From Acidimicrobiaceae bacterium (lineage in GTDB: Bacteria > Actinomycetota > Acidimicrobiia > Acidimicrobiales > RAAP-2): DNA of 47,015 nucleotides. The notes under the pieces were generated by a model. That model did no database searches, was not told the DNA's origin, and saw only the letters and a program-made list of their open reading frames with translations. The stretch's first letter is position 1, and each line of letters opens with the position of its first letter. The position numbers and the translations under genes are program-made. The stretch spans positions 1 through 47,015 of the forward strand of contig PMLV01000065.1 of assembly GCA_003160635.1 (NCBI GenBank), read 5' to 3'. This document shows, piece by piece, positions 7,272 through 16,061 of this stretch.

Positions 7272-10200
7272 TTGCCGAACCCGGTGTGTCTCTTCGTGAT
7301 CGCGTCGGTGACCGTGCTCGGCGCCCGTGGAAGATCTGCGAGTGCCGTGGCAGCCGACGTCGTGGCCTACCTCGAAGGGCAACGCACCGAGCGGGGAGGG
7401 TCGCGGGCCCAAGCAAACCCAACGGAGCACACGGCACTCCCCTCCCCCGTCAACAGGGTGGCTGCCTACTACGCGGACTCGGCGGGAGACGGTCCAGGCA
7501 CGTGGCTCGGTCGAGGGGCGGATCGGATGGGGTTGAGCGGAGAGGTCGATGGGACAGATCTCCGCGCCGTGCTCGAGGGCAACGACCCTCACGGTCATGA
7601 GAGCCTGCTCGCCGCCACCGGATCCGCCGGACGAATCGGCGCTCCTCTGATCCGCATGGACGCACGCTCCTGGTGGAGTCTGCAAGAAGCCAGCGAGGTC
7701 GCTGGGGTCTCCCCGGCCTACCTGCGCCGTCTAGCGCAACACACCCAGGCAGCAATCGCCGAGCGTGTCGTCGCTCTTATGGCCGGGCAGGCAGTTCCCC
7801 CGGGGCCCTCCCAGTGGTTGGTGGCCGAAAGGCATGGCCGCAACTGGCGGGTGTCGGGGAAGGAGCTGGCCGGCTTCATGAATATGCGCAAGCCTCCGAC
7901 GGTCGTCGTCGGCTACGACGTGACCTTCAGCGTGGAAAAGTCGGTCTCCGCCCTGTGGGCTCGGGCCGACGACAACGTCCGCCCTGAGATCATCACGGCC
8001 ATCGACGCCTCGGTCACAGCGGGAGCGGACTACCTCGAGCGCAAGGCCCTGCGCGTTCGGGTCAAGGGGAAGCGTCAAGAGGGACGGGGCATGGTTGCCG
8101 CCAGCTACCTCCACTCGACCAGTCGGGCTTTGGACCCCCAACTCCACCGCCACGTGGTGATTGCCAACGTGGCCGCCGGTCCCGACGGGGAGATGCGAGC
8201 CCTCGACGGCATGAGCCTCTTTCACCATGCCAAGACGGCCGGCTATGTGGCCGGAGCCGAACTCCGCCATCAGCTGACCGCCCGCTTGGGTGTCGAGTGG
8301 TCACCGGTCGTCCGGGGACTCTCCGAGGTCTCCGGCGTCGGTGATGAGGCGATCGCCGCCGTCAGTACCCGGAGTCATGAGATGGCTGCGGCAGCCCTGG
8401 CCATCGACCACGAGGCGAAGGGAACTGTCCCCACCCACAGCGCCGCTTCCCGGCAGGCCCTCGCTCTGGCCACCCGAGCGGCCAAGGTCGGTGGCGTCGA
8501 CCCTGAGGCACTCCGGTCTCGGTGGAGGGAAACCCTCGACGCGGCCGGTCTGGACGCGCAAGCTGAGGTGACCGACCTGTTCACGAGTCTCGGTGGGGCG
8601 CACGGCGTCACCGAGATGCAGGCCGCCTTCGACCGCCGACACGTCGTCCAGGCGGTGGCCAGCTGGGCCGTCGACCGGCTCTCGGCCGCCGCGTGCGAGG
8701 ATCTGGCCGACCGGTGGTTGGCCAACCCCGAGGTGGTTCCCCTCCATTCAACCGGAAAGAAGAATCCATCCCGCGAAGCCATCTACCGACATGACGGAAC
8801 GGTCGTGCGGACCAGGGGGGAAGAGCAGTTCAGCACCCGGGCCATGCTGGCCATCGAGACGCGGATCGAGACCAACTATGGGCGCGGGCGTTGCCTCGGG
8901 CGAGCGGTCGTTCCGGGCGACATCGTGGAGGGCGTTCTAGCGGCACCGCCATTTGCCCACCTCTCGAGCGAACAACAAGTTCTGGTACGCCATCTCACCA
9001 CGTCGGGTCATGAGACCACCTTGGTGCACGGGCCGGCCGGAACCGGCAAGACCACGGCCATCGAAGCGGCCTCAAGAGCGTGGGAGGCCGCCGGTTACCG
9101 GGTTCTCGGCGTGTCCGTCAACGGCAACGCGGCAGAGGTGCTCGGTCGATCAGCCGGCATCGAGTCCTCGACGGTGGCCAGCCTTCTGTGGAGGCTGGGG
9201 GACGGTGGCCCCGCGATCCTGGATAACCGTACCGTCGTCGTCCTCGACGAGGCGACGACACTGTCCACCCGTGATCTGGACCGGTTGCTGTCCGAAATCC
9301 ACGAACACGGCGCCACGCTCAATCTGGTGGGCGACCCGGTCCAGCACAGTGCCGTGGGGGCGGGTGGAGCGTTTCGCTGGCTGGTCGAGAACTACCCCGG
9401 CGATGTCGCAGGGCTCACGATCAACCGACGCCAGGTGGGTGAGCATCTCTCCGAGGTCCGCCTCGCCCTTGATGAGTACCGAAGCGGCGCCATCAGCGAC
9501 GCACTGCTCCGGTTGGAAATCAATCAACGAGTCGTGACCGCGGACTCGGCATCTGAGCTGTTTGACTCCCTGGTGGCGGACTGGTACGTGGACCGCCAAC
9601 GAGCAAGGGACGAACCCGCCTTCGAGCGGTCGTCAATGACGGCGGCCCATCACGACGAACGCCGCGCCTTGGTCGACCGAGCCCGAGCCCTCCTGCGGGC
9701 CGACGGCACCCTGCATGGTCGAGAGATGTTGGCAGCGGGAACGGGTTTCTGCGCCGGTGACGAGGTCATCGCCAAGGTCCCCGACCGGAACCTTCGACCC
9801 GCTGGGGGTGACCGGCACAGCTTTGTCAAGAACGGTTCCCGGGGCACCGTGCTCGCCGTGGCGGACGATCACCTGGTGGTTGATTTCGAACACCGTGGGG
9901 AGATCCGCATTCCTTTCTCCTACCTTGAACAGGATATTGGCCATGGCGGAAAGGGCTCGCTGCTGCACAGCTACTGCCTCACCACGTACGCCGCGCAAGG
10001 GGATACCTACGGTGCCGCCCGACACCTGGGCTCGGATCACTCAAGTCGAGCGGAGCTCTACGTCGGGCTGACGCGAGGGCGCCATGACGTCGCCCTCTAC
10101 GCCGTCCGTCGTAGCGAGGTCGTAGCCCCCGTCGTCGACGACAATCTCCCCCGACTACAAGAAGACACTCATGCGGCACGAGGCATGGCCTCCTCTGCCG

Positions 10201-10694
10201 CAGCGGGAGGGGTCGAACGCCTGGCGAAAGAAATCGATCCAATGGCGCATGAGGCTGCCACACTCGCCAGCCGCCTCAGCTTGTCCGAAATCATGACCAT
10301 GCTCGAGCGCGCAGGTAAGGGCACTCCGCCGCTTGTCGAACGGTCTTATGAGATCTCTACCAGTCGTATTGCTCGTCGGGCTATTGCTGACCCGTCCGAA
10401 GTGGTGTTGCGGATTTTAGGTCACCGCCCAGCAATCGACGACAGAATCGAAGGATCAACCGGACACGCACCTCGCGAATCGTGGGACAAAGCGGTGAGGG
10501 CGGTAGCGTTATACCAACATGCACATGCAGCGGATCCGTTTCCAAGTGACAACCCCACTACTGAGCTGATCGGACTTCGAGCCCTTTCGCGTGATTCCGA
10601 AGGTTGGATCGAAGTCGATAAAGCGGTGGGTCAGTACACGAAGATGATTGGCCGACAGGAGCTCGATCTGACGATGGAAATGGAACTGTGGTAG
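7272..10694 (+). CDS. MobF-family conjugative relaxase-helicase (TraA/TrwC-like)
   Basis: ~1,140 residues, full length. The N-terminal TrwC relaxase domain has a Tyr pair in AAYYADS (~64), GYDVTFSVEKSVSALWA, and the HUH metal motif LHRHVVIANV (~290), which places the 5'-phosphate of the nicked strand. A helix-turn-helix-like insert (SEVAGVSPAYLRRL, ~140) interrupts it. A RecD-type helicase follows, with Walker A GPAGTGKTT (~588), Walker B VVVLDEATT (~655) and a C-terminal LTRGRHDVALYAV motif (~931). The last ~200 residues match nothing I know and are less GC-rich. It nicks at oriT and unwinds the transferred strand. The start is unclear: TTG 7272, GTG 7284 or GTG 7296 in the same frame, none with a good Shine-Dalgarno. 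No coupling protein (TraB/TraD) or type IV secretion gene follows inside the window. Confidence 0.9.
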   Translation: MPNPVCLFVIASVTVLGARGRSASAVAADVVAYLEGQRTERGGSRAQANPTEHTALPSPVNRVAAYYADSAGDGPGTWLGRGADRMGLSGEVDGTDLRAVLEGNDPHGHESLLAATGSAGRIGAPLIRMDARSWWSLQEASEVAGVSPAYLRRLAQHTQAAIAERVVALMAGQAVPPGPSQWLVAERHGRNWRVSGKELAGFMNMRKPPTVVVGYDVTFSVEKSVSALWARADDNVRPEIITAIDASVTAGADYLERKALRVRVKGKRQEGRGMVAASYLHSTSRALDPQLHRHVVIANVAAGPDGEMRALDGMSLFHHAKTAGYVAGAELRHQLTARLGVEWSPVVRGLSEVSGVGDEAIAAVSTRSHEMAAAALAIDHEAKGTVPTHSAASRQALALATRAAKVGGVDPEALRSRWRETLDAAGLDAQAEVTDLFTSLGGAHGVTEMQAAFDRRHVVQAVASWAVDRLSAAACEDLADRWLANPEVVPLHSTGKKNPSREAIYRHDGTVVRTRGEEQFSTRAMLAIETRIETNYGRGRCLGRAVVPGDIVEGVLAAPPFAHLSSEQQVLVRHLTTSGHETTLVHGPAGTGKTTAIEAASRAWEAAGYRVLGVSVNGNAAEVLGRSAGIESSTVASLLWRLGDGGPAILDNRTVVVLDEATTLSTRDLDRLLSEIHEHGATLNLVGDPVQHSAVGAGGAFRWLVENYPGDVAGLTINRRQVGEHLSEVRLALDEYRSGAISDALLRLEINQRVVTADSASELFDSLVADWYVDRQRARDEPAFERSSMTAAHHDERRALVDRARALLRADGTLHGREMLAAGTGFCAGDEVIAKVPDRNLRPAGGDRHSFVKNGSRGTVLAVADDHLVVDFEHRGEIRIPFSYLEQDIGHGGKGSLLHSYCLTTYAAQGDTYGAARHLGSDHSSRAELYVGLTRGRHDVALYAVRRSEVVAPVVDDNLPRLQEDTHAARGMASSAAAGGVERLAKEIDPMAHEAATLASRLSLSEIMTMLERAGKGTPPLVERSYEISTSRIARRAIADPSEVVLRILGHRPAIDDRIEGSTGHAPRESWDKAVRAVALYQHAHAADPFPSDNPTTELIGLRALSRDSEGWIEVDKAVGQYTKMIGRQELDLTMEMELW

Positions 10695-10776
10695 TGCACC
10701 CACTCCGCCTGGGCCCGTCCTTCCGGCTCGACGAGTTCCAAGTCATGCCAATCCATGTGGTCGATCATGTTCGCGA

Positions 10777-11037
10777 TCACGTCTCACGTGGGTCGATAAT
10801 CACGACGGACAGGATGTCGGGATCCACCTCGGCCAGCCGCGAGCGATAGATGTCGACGAGAAGTTCCCGGGGCATGACGCACTCCGGGCAACTTGAGTTC
10901 GACAGATCAAGTTCGAAAGTAATAGACGCGGTGCTCGCGGTGCGGACCCGGAGTTCCGCTCCGTCGGCCCGCAGGATCTCCGACAGTTCGTCGAGTGCGC
11001 CGCGTGCGGCAGGTCCCAAGTCCTCAGCTTCAGTCAC
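10777..11037 (-). CDS. Small CxxC protein linked to the UGSC cluster (NifU-C-like fold possible)
   Basis: 86 residues starting with GTG that overlaps the TGA of the upstream gene (GTGA), so translation is probably coupled. It shows a helix, a strand (ELRVRTASTASITFELDL), then SSCPECVMPRELL with a CPEC pair, a helix, and a strand ending in a DP. A single C-x2-C in this place recalls NifU C-terminal or thioredoxin-like small proteins, but I cannot assign a family firmly. It probably works with the two proteins encoded before it. Confidence 0.6.
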   Translation of the reverse strand: MTEAEDLGPAARGALDELSEILRADGAELRVRTASTASITFELDLSNSSCPECVMPRELLVDIYRSRLAEVDPDILSVVIIDPRET

Positions 11038-12026
11038 CCTTGCCGCCTAATTCGCTCGTGCGTCGGCGCCGCCAAGTGGGGCAGGAGAAGCCACGACTGC
11101 GCGATCCCGGGTCCGCCTGCGGCAACCAGCAACACGTTCTCCGGTCCTGTGACGTCGACGTGGCGGTCGTAGGGCCCGGTGGCTGGCGCCGTGAGGAGGG
11201 ACCACAAGTCCTCGCTGACCCGCTCCTTCGCCCAGCCTTCGTCAAGAAAACGTCGCTGGTGTTCAGGTCCCACGACATAGACGAGGCTGCGAGCGTCCCC
11301 GACGAAGTCGTCGCGACCCATGCCATACGCCCGCGTGAAGTGCGCGAACGTCCGGAGAATCGACTGAGGGGATGGATCGAACTCGAGGAGCGCCACGAGC
11401 GAGAAGATCGACTGGATAATCACGACGCTCTCGTCCCGGGCGTAGCCGAACTGGACATGCAGGGGTGTCCATTCGCTGGCCTCCTCGTTCTCGCCGAAGC
11501 AGAACGAGTATCGCAGGGGCCAACTGAAACTAGCCCGATCGAGATCGCCGGGCACCGTCCGGCACACGTTGCGGATGACCAGTCGGAGTGCACGGCCGAT
11601 GGTGGCGTTGGCGCGGAACCCTGGACCGAAGCAGGCCTGGCCCGACACGATGTCCAGTTCCGCGCGTGCCGGTCCGTTGACGATCACCGCGTGAGCCGCG
11701 CCTGCCAGTGTCGCGGTCGTCGAGTGGGCGTTGGCCTCGGGCTGGAGAAATGCTCGCACGGCGGCCACCACGACCGGAAAGTACTCAGGACGGCACCCCG
11801 CCATCACCGCGTTGATGGCGACCTTCTCAGCCGCCACCGTCACCTTGCGCGTGGGTACCTCCCCCAGCACCTCTCCCGGCCCGAGGCGCGCTGCGGCAAG
11901 CATTGCGGTGACCCGCGGTTCTGTGGGCGCTATGACGGGAAACCCGTCGGTGAAGCCGAGCTCGAAGTAGCCCTCGCTCGCAGCTTCCTCGTCCTCGAAC
12001 GAGTGGACAGGTGAGACAAACGACAT
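11034..12026 (-). CDS. Conserved protein of the UGSC cluster, function unknown
   Basis: 330 residues, soluble, no signal peptide. Notable runs are ELGFTDGFPVIAPTE, KVAINAVMAGCRPEYFPVV, AHAVIVNGPARAELDIVSG, FGPGFRANATIGRALRL and YSFCFGENEEASEWTPLHV. The last resembles a segment seen in many uncharacterised proteins next to UGSC proteins; this is from memory of the family and not searched. The conserved Cys in MAGCRPEY and SFCFGENEE could be catalytic or redox residues. It lies between the UGSC gene (36 bp gap) and the CxxC gene (overlap), all on one strand, so they are almost surely one operon and perhaps one complex. Confidence 0.6.
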   Translation of the reverse strand: MSFVSPVHSFEDEEAASEGYFELGFTDGFPVIAPTEPRVTAMLAAARLGPGEVLGEVPTRKVTVAAEKVAINAVMAGCRPEYFPVVVAAVRAFLQPEANAHSTTATLAGAAHAVIVNGPARAELDIVSGQACFGPGFRANATIGRALRLVIRNVCRTVPGDLDRASFSWPLRYSFCFGENEEASEWTPLHVQFGYARDESVVIIQSIFSLVALLEFDPSPQSILRTFAHFTRAYGMGRDDFVGDARSLVYVVGPEHQRRFLDEGWAKERVSEDLWSLLTAPATGPYDRHVDVTGPENVLLVAAGGPGIAQSWLLLPHLAAPTHERIRRQG

Positions 12027-12062
12027 GATGGACGGCGACTCGATGCGTAAGACCCTGCGGCC

Positions 12063-12608
12063 TCAATGCCCCGCGGTCAGGCAGCGGTATACGCCTTCGA
12101 CCACCTGCGACCCGACCGCGGCCGCTTCGTCTTTGTCCCACATGGCCGTCGGGTTATGCGGGTAATCGACCACCACGATCGGGTAGTCAGGCGAACCGAC
12201 CAGGCGTGCCAGCGCCCGGACGGCGGGCACGAGCGCGCTGTGCACCACACACACGGAGGGGATCCCCTGTGCCTCCAGGTCGATGGCATCCCGCATCGAT
12301 CGCGTGCTGCAACTCCCGCACCCACCGAATCCAGTAACCGCCACGGTGGCCCGGCCAGTGATCTCTTCCCACTGCTCCGGCCATGGAGGCACAGCGACGC
12401 TGGGCTTCACCACCTTGACCACGTCGCGCACCCCATGCTCCTCACAGAGCACCGCGGCCAGCGCATCGAACATCACCTCGGAGATTCCGAGCCCGTTGGC
12501 CACGATGCCCAGCACCTGGCCCTCCAGGTTGGCCGGTCGCGGCACCAGTACCGGTGCGGCACCGGCCTCCGGCGTGCTCGTGGTGGGATCCAACGTGAGG
12601 ACGGTCAT
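12063..12608 (-). CDS. UGSC-family protein (Cys form of a selenoprotein family)
   Basis: 181 residues from the ATG at 12608, chosen because CAGGAG lies 6 nt upstream; an ATG at 12632 would add eight residues. The core reads VAVTGFGGCGSCSTRSMRDA. The GCGSCS loop matches the UGSC motif, where many members carry selenocysteine at the first Cys. Here the codon is TGC, so it is the Cys form and no SECIS is needed. The surrounding alpha/beta layout (GIVANGLGISEVMFDAL before, GIPSVCVVHSALVPAVRAL after) fits the family. The reaction is unknown; a redox or reductase role is commonly supposed. Expression is probably set by the divergent IclR regulator, whose start is 78 bp away. Confidence 0.75.
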   Translation of the reverse strand: MTVLTLDPTTSTPEAGAAPVLVPRPANLEGQVLGIVANGLGISEVMFDALAAVLCEEHGVRDVVKVVKPSVAVPPWPEQWEEITGRATVAVTGFGGCGSCSTRSMRDAIDLEAQGIPSVCVVHSALVPAVRALARLVGSPDYPIVVVDYPHNPTAMWDKDEAAAVGSQVVEGVYRCLTAGH

Positions 12609-12633
12609 GGACATCTCCTGTTCCGCCAGCATC

Positions 12634-12664
12634 TCACTATATGATATGCTGTTTCAAATAGTGA
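12634..12664. promoter_or_regulatory. Divergent promoter region with inverted repeat (IclR operator candidate)
   Basis: The gap between the UGSC gene and iclR is clearly AT-rich. TCACTAT (12634-12640) and ATAGTGA (12658-12664) form an inverted repeat around a 17-bp AT-rich centre containing TATGATATGC and TGTTTCAAA. A palindrome between an IclR gene and a divergent operon is the usual place for its operator. Protein binding is inferred. Confidence 0.45.
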
Positions 12665-12686
12665 TCTCATTATACGCAGGAGAATC

Positions 12687-13400
12687 GTGGCGGTCAAACA
12701 ACTTCGCAGCGGTTCGCGGGTCCTCGCAGTGCTCGAAGCCGTCGCCGTCCAGCAGCCAGTTGGACTCAGCGAGCTGGTCCGCACGCTTGAGCTGGAGAAG
12801 AGTGGGATCCACCGGGCCCTGACCACGCTGGCCACCGACGGCTGGATCCGGCGGGCCGCCGACACGGGCGCGACGAAATGGGAGCTGACCACCCGCATGC
12901 TCGTTGTCGCCCACGAGGCCGAGCGCCGGTCTGACCTGCGCCAACGCGCGCGTGCTGCCCTGGAGCACCTCCGCGACGAAACGGGTGAATCGGTGCTCCT
13001 GGCGGCACTCGATTTGGACCGGATTGTCATACTGGACGTCGTCGAGAGCAGTCACCTCATGCGCACCGTGCCCAGAGTCGGGATGGTGATCCCCTCGTTG
13101 AGCGCCGCCGGCCTGGCCGCCCTGGCACACCTCGAACCCGACGACCTCCGCTCCTTCCTCGGAGAACCGCCATCGCCGGAGCTACTTGCCACCCTCGACG
13201 AGGTTCGCTCCCGGGGATGGTCGCTCAATTACGGAGACATCACTGAGTACGCCAGCGCCGTGGCCGCCGCCGTCCTCAACCGACGCGGACATCCGGCTGC
13301 GGTGTTGGCCTTAAGCGCGCCGACAGAGCGCATGCCCGTCTCCAGTCACGAGCGGCTGGGTCACCTCGTCGCCGACGCCGCGACACGCCTGTCCGGTTAG
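12687..13400 (+). CDS. IclR-family transcriptional regulator
   Basis: 237 residues. Residues ~8-65 hold the winged HTH (SRVLAVLEAVAVQQPVGLSELV..., EKSGIHRALTTLATDGWIRR). Residues ~75-235 hold the IclR effector domain (LRDETGESVLLAALDLDRIVILDVVES, GWSLNYGDITEYASAVAAAVLN, AAVLALSAPTERM). It starts at GTG 12687 with AGGAG 8 nt upstream. IclR proteins sense small organic acids. The closest target is the divergent UGSC operon. Its TAG overlaps the TAA of the convergent CoA-transferase by 3 nt, so transcription of one gene should interfere with the 3' end of the other. Confidence 0.92.
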   Translation: MAVKQLRSGSRVLAVLEAVAVQQPVGLSELVRTLELEKSGIHRALTTLATDGWIRRAADTGATKWELTTRMLVVAHEAERRSDLRQRARAALEHLRDETGESVLLAALDLDRIVILDVVESSHLMRTVPRVGMVIPSLSAAGLAALAHLEPDDLRSFLGEPPSPELLATLDEVRSRGWSLNYGDITEYASAVAAAVLNRRGHPAAVLALSAPTERMPVSSHERLGHLVADAATRLSG

Positions 13401-15892
13401 ACCCATAGGTCCTCGAAGACGGCCTTGCGCTCCAGCAGTCCCTCGATCTCGTCCGCGCTGTAACCAACCTCTCGCAGGATTTCCCGCGTGTGCTGCCCGC
13501 ACACGGGAGGTGGCCCCCAAATGTGCTGGGGGGTCTCCGAGAAGGTGATGGTCTTGCCGAAGTGCCCGAAGTGCCCGAGCTTGGGGTGTTGCTGCCGCAC
13601 GACGAACTCGAGATCGACCAACTGGGGGTCCTCGAACAGCCGCCGACAGAACTCGCCTTCGGCGATCTCGCACGGCACGCCACGTCCGTCGAGCAGCGCG
13701 AAGAGCTCGCGAACCGGACGGGCCCGGAACAGTGGCTCAAGCACCTGTTCCAGCTCACGTCGGTGCTCCGCACGCGCCGCCCCGTCGGCGAACCTCGCGT
13801 CCTCCAGCAGCTCGCCGCGACCGAGCGCCTCGGACAGGGACTCCCAGGCGCTTTGGCTGCACGCTGCAACGCAAAGCCAGCCGTCTGCCGCCTCGTAGAG
13901 TCGGTACAGCGCTGCAAGACCCAGCTGCATCTCATCTAACGCCGGCCGGGGCAGCGCAGAACCGTCCTCCCGCACGGCGGCCATAGAGGCCAGCAACATC
14001 CCGGCGTTGAGGATGGAGGTATCGACGGCCTGCGCCTCACCCGTACGGGCCCGGTGGTAGAGCGCTTGGATCACGCCGATCGCGGAGAGGAAGGCGTTCC
14101 CAGTGTCGCCCAGCGACGTCGGCGACCAAAAAGGCTTCCCTCCCTCACGGGTGCCGCCGTCCTCGTAGGTGACGCCCGCAAGCGAGCACCCGGTCTGGTC
14201 GTTCCCGGGCGAGTCCGATCGCTCACCCCGGTCAAAACCCCGCGTGTGGCAGTAGATGAGCCGCGGATTCACCTGGCGCAACGAGGCCTCGTCGATCCCG
14301 AGCCGGTACAAGGGCTCCCGGCGCATGTTGGAATGGACGACGTCAGCCCGCTCGACCAGCCGGTGCAGCACCGCCAGTCCCTCCGCCGTCTTGAGATCGA
14401 TCCCGACGCTCCGCTTGCCACGGTTGGCCCCGTAGGCGATGTGGCTGGCGTGCCACCACGGATCCCGCCAGTTGTTGACCTTGATCACCGACGCGCCCAG
14501 GTCGGCCATCACCTGAGTGGCGAACGGACCCGCGAGTGCGAAACCCAGGTCGAGGACCGTGATTCCGTGGAGCGCACCCTTCTGCGCCGTCGCGGCAGAG
14601 TCAGCCCGGGGGGGCGGCGTGCCGACAGCGCCGTCCCCACGCGTCCGCGACTCCTCGGCCTCACGCCGCGACTCCTCGGCCTCACGCCGCAACTCCTCGT
14701 TGTGCTCGCCCACGCGCGGCACCGGCCGCTCGATCGCACCTGGTGTGCGGCTCAGTCCGTATACGAGGCCGACCTGCCGCAAGATCCCATGCTCGGGGTG
14801 CGTCAGGTCGACCACCACTCCCTCGCGCTCGAGCTCGGGGTCAAAAAGAGCCTCCTCGGGCGTGCGCACGTGCTGCAGGGGCACGCCCGCTTGCTGAGCC
14901 AAGTCGACCCACGCCTCGCTCGGGAACCGCGCGAAAGCGTCGCGCATCTGCTCATGGTAGTAGGCCAGCACCACGATGTTCTCCGGTTCGGGCGGGATCC
15001 GACTGGGATCGTCCCTCACCCTGGTGGCATTGTGGCGGAACTCCAACGTCTCGCCGTCAGCGGAGGTCAGGACGAATTGGGGATTGGGAACCCAGTTGTC
15101 AACCCACCGCCCGTCCGAGCAACGGAAGAACCCCTTGGGGGCCCGGGAGTCAAGGATCCAGGTGCGATAGCCCGGTGCGTCGTTGTGTTCAGCGCGTTGC
15201 CAACCGATCGCGGTCAAACTCAAGGCCGCCTGCAGCAGGGACGTCTCGACATGCTGGCCGCGCCCGGTTTCGAGGCGTGCCAGCAGAGCTGCGTTGACCC
15301 CGGTGAGGGCCAGGAACGCTGCGCACATGCTCAACCAGGGCGTGTAGGTGAAGATAGGCCCGTCTCTGACCGCACCGGGGTACATATCGACAGGGACGTC
15401 GAGGTCGGGCAAAAAGGGGGTGTCCCGGTTCACGAAGGGGATCGGACCACCCAGATGGCCACGCTGCTCGTCGAGGATGCCCAGCCGGGCCGCCACGAGA
15501 GCCTCGAGGCCCGGGCGCTCTTGTGCATCGGGCAGCTGGCCGTACGCGCTGATCGTGCAGTGCACGATGGAAGGATTACGCCGCATCAGGGTCTCGGCAT
15601 CGGCGCCCAGTCGACGTGCGGTGCCCGGCCCGAAGGACTCGAGGACGACGTCGGCCGTCTCCACCAAAGTCCACAGGGTCTGACGGTCACCTTCGCTCCG
15701 CAGGTCGAGCTCGAGGCTCCGGCGTCCCCGCTGCCAGACGTCGTAGCCGGGGCTGCCCCGATAGGGGTCCCCGCCGGGGGGCTCTACCTTGATGACGTCG
15801 GCGCCGTGGTCCCCGAGCAACATGCCGGCCACCGGGCCGGCCACGCCCCAGGAAAGGTCGATCACGCGAACTCCGTCGAGCACACCTGGCAT
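13397..15892 (-). CDS. Tandem family III CoA-transferase (CaiB/BaiF), two fused copies
   Basis: 831 residues made of two full CaiB/BaiF units. Unit 1 (~1-400) starts VRVIDLSWGVAGPVAGMLLGDHGADVIKVEPPGGDPYRG. Unit 2 (~442-831) starts ITVLDLGFALAGPFATQVMADLGASVIKV. They are joined by a charged linker in which a 21-bp DNA unit is repeated (REAEESR twice; 14649-14690). In unit 2 the catalytic Asp lies in LGDTGNAF. In unit 1 the matching site reads FTYTPWLS, with no acid. This resembles heteromeric enzymes such as benzylsuccinate CoA-transferase, where one subunit lacks the catalytic Asp. The enzyme moves CoA between acyl groups (often from succinyl-CoA); the substrate is unknown. A second such fusion lies at 38.2 kb. 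It starts at ATG 15892, divergent from an SDR gene. Confidence 0.9.
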   Translation of the reverse strand: MPGVLDGVRVIDLSWGVAGPVAGMLLGDHGADVIKVEPPGGDPYRGSPGYDVWQRGRRSLELDLRSEGDRQTLWTLVETADVVLESFGPGTARRLGADAETLMRRNPSIVHCTISAYGQLPDAQERPGLEALVAARLGILDEQRGHLGGPIPFVNRDTPFLPDLDVPVDMYPGAVRDGPIFTYTPWLSMCAAFLALTGVNAALLARLETGRGQHVETSLLQAALSLTAIGWQRAEHNDAPGYRTWILDSRAPKGFFRCSDGRWVDNWVPNPQFVLTSADGETLEFRHNATRVRDDPSRIPPEPENIVVLAYYHEQMRDAFARFPSEAWVDLAQQAGVPLQHVRTPEEALFDPELEREGVVVDLTHPEHGILRQVGLVYGLSRTPGAIERPVPRVGEHNEELRREAEESRREAEESRTRGDGAVGTPPPRADSAATAQKGALHGITVLDLGFALAGPFATQVMADLGASVIKVNNWRDPWWHASHIAYGANRGKRSVGIDLKTAEGLAVLHRLVERADVVHSNMRREPLYRLGIDEASLRQVNPRLIYCHTRGFDRGERSDSPGNDQTGCSLAGVTYEDGGTREGGKPFWSPTSLGDTGNAFLSAIGVIQALYHRARTGEAQAVDTSILNAGMLLASMAAVREDGSALPRPALDEMQLGLAALYRLYEAADGWLCVAACSQSAWESLSEALGRGELLEDARFADGAARAEHRRELEQVLEPLFRARPVRELFALLDGRGVPCEIAEGEFCRRLFEDPQLVDLEFVVRQQHPKLGHFGHFGKTITFSETPQHIWGPPPVCGQHTREILREVGYSADEIEGLLERKAVFEDLWV

Positions 15893-15939
15893 TACGTCGC
15901 CCCCCTGAGTGGACAGCCCCCGCCACGGAAGGCTATGGA

Positions 15940-15958
15940 TAGTATGTACTCAATACTA
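15940..15958. promoter_or_regulatory. Small palindrome in the divergent CoA-transferase/SDR promoter region
   Basis: TAGTAT (15940-15945) and ATACTA (15953-15958) are inverted around GTACTCA, in the AT-richest part of the 170-bp divergent gap. The size and place suit a TetR- or GntR-type operator, but neither regulator is encoded in the window. Confidence 0.35.
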
Positions 15959-16061
15959 GAAACCGACCGGCGACGGTAGACCTCGGAGTGCACTTGGACA
16001 AGGCCGATGCGACCCCATCGAGGTCCACTCGCAGTGGTGGCCTTCCAGGGAGACGTCTCGA

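Noticed and set aside
10695..10776. attR of the element right after the relaxase
   Set aside because: No copy of the tRNA 3' end or its core is visible here.
12063..12608. Selenocysteine codon in the UGSC motif
   Set aside because: The motif codons are TGC...TGC (Cys), not TGA.
14054..15979. 641-residue ORF on the + strand opposite the tandem CoA-transferase
   Set aside because: It is the antisense shadow of a clear two-domain enzyme; its product is Arg/Pro/Gly-rich without domains. Long antisense frames are expected in GC-rich DNA.
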